Below are positions 13,976-14,389 of a stretch of DNA of 14,389 bases, piece by piece. The stretch spans positions 49,946 to 64,334 of the forward strand of contig DDFO01000046.1 of assembly GCA_002337215.1 (NCBI GenBank). Reading direction: 5' to 3'. The stretch comes from Phycisphaerales bacterium UBA1926 (GTDB lineage Bacteria; Planctomycetota; Phycisphaerae; Phycisphaerales; UBA1924). Every line of letters begins with the position of its first letter. The first letter of the stretch is position 1. A program made the position numbers and the translations under genes. Below the pieces are notes generated by a model that was not told the DNA's origin, made no database searches, and saw only the letters and a list, made by a program, of their open reading frames with translations.

Positions 13976-14389
13976 TCAATCGGTACTGCCGCTGTCAATT
14001 AGGATCTCGGTACGGCGCACTGGAGCGTGCGATGGCTTGAGCAGGAGTCCGCCTGGCACATCACGAAGGTTCGCATCTGGATAAACGAGGCACACCTGCT
14101 TCAGCGCGAGCCGGAACGACTTCTTGAAGTCCTTGGATCTCCCATAGTCTTGTCCGAACTGCTCCTTGAGATTGCTCCAACTCACCTTCGTGCCCCGGTG
14201 GTCCCGGACCCGCTGTAATCGGTGCGCGAGCCATGTGTAGATGTCGAGTGCAAGTGCAGAGTGCTTGAGGGCCGCGAGCGCGCGGTAGTCGAGCGGCACG
14301 GCGTGCCGTGTGAGAGTGTCGAAGAAGTCCTCCGACAACTCGAGCTCTCCCGGCCACAGCGTCCGCTGTGACCCATCATGGAGCCCGTT
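13976..14389 (-). CDS. repA: RepA-family plasmid replication initiator, C-terminal part (5' end outside window)
   Basis: The frame stays open to the right window edge, so only the last 138 residues are seen; a TTG at 14338 is an internal Leu, not the start. Motifs of the plasmid-encoded RepA C-terminal family are clear: LWPGELELSEDFFDTL, HAVPLDYRALAALKHSALALDIYTWLAHRLQRV, VSWSNLKEQFGQDYG, DFKKSFRLALKQVCLVYPDA and GGLLLKPS. These initiators bind iterons at the plasmid origin, open the duplex with DnaA and recruit the host helicase. The repeats and DnaA-like box a short way past the stop codon fit this. The gene is the main evidence that the window comes from a plasmid or an integrated one. Confidence 0.88.
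   Translation of the reverse strand, partial: NGLHDGSQRTLWPGELELSEDFFDTLTRHAVPLDYRALAALKHSALALDIYTWLAHRLQRVRDHRGTKVSWSNLKEQFGQDYGRSKDFKKSFRLALKQVCLVYPDANLRDVPGGLLLKPSHAPVRRTEILIDSGSTD

Noticed and set aside
1..14389. CRISPR array, tRNA, insertion sequence or integrase attachment site
   Set aside because: No regularly spaced long repeats, cloverleaf-like sequence, transposase or recombinase gene was seen anywhere in the window.

Overview
The window reads as a piece of a GC-rich bacterial plasmid, or of an element derived from one. The right edge holds the 3' part of a RepA-type replication initiator gene, with iteron-like repeats and a near-consensus DnaA box just downstream of it. An ArdC-type antirestriction gene follows, as is common on conjugative elements. 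No tRNA, rRNA, transposase or CRISPR array was seen. The RepA and GlxA/AraC-like genes fit a Gram-negative, proteobacterium-like host, but the sequence does not fix the species.

Layout, left to right. (1) Positions 1-720 hold the end of a GlxA-like AraC-family regulator, cut by the window edge. (2) Positions 721-1051 are non-coding, with one GC-rich hairpin. (3) Positions 1052-4215 hold two plus-strand genes with good spacing for co-transcription. The first encodes an unrecognised protein with a possible ADP-ribosyltransferase-like core; the second is a large protein with a C-terminal PD-(D/E)XK-like nuclease motif. (4) Positions 4297-11931 are one tight minus-strand operon of seven genes, in transcription order: a cytosine-5 DNA methyltransferase with an N-terminal ribbon-helix-helix-like domain, a full-length EcoRII-type endonuclease, a Vsr mismatch endonuclease, an SNF2-family helicase/translocase, a stand-alone EcoRII-N DNA-recognition domain, a MORC/MutL-like GHKL ATPase, and an HNH endonuclease. 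(5) Positions 11932-12134 hold the operon's control region, including a tandem 9-bp repeat, and a strong hairpin behind ardC. (6) Positions 12135-12959 are ardC, also on the minus strand. (7) Positions 12960-13975 are about 1 kb without a gene: several hairpins upstream of ardC, then the candidate replication origin. (8) Positions 13976-14389 are the end of repA.

The central operon looks like a two-layer restriction system. Methyltransferase, EcoRII nuclease and Vsr form a classical CCWGG-type (predicted) restriction-modification set. The SNF2, EcoRII-N, GHKL and HNH genes look like an ATP-dependent second effector. It may use the same methylation mark, because its small subunit carries the same recognition fold as the EcoRII enzyme next door. 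Combinations of GHKL/MORC-like ATPases with SNF2 helicases and cytosine methylases are known from comparative genomics of restriction systems. The combination here, with a complete EcoRII plus a separate EcoRII-N protein and an RHH-fused methylase, is the most interesting part of the window. The two plus-strand genes at 1052-4215 may be a further defence or toxin module, but that is inference.
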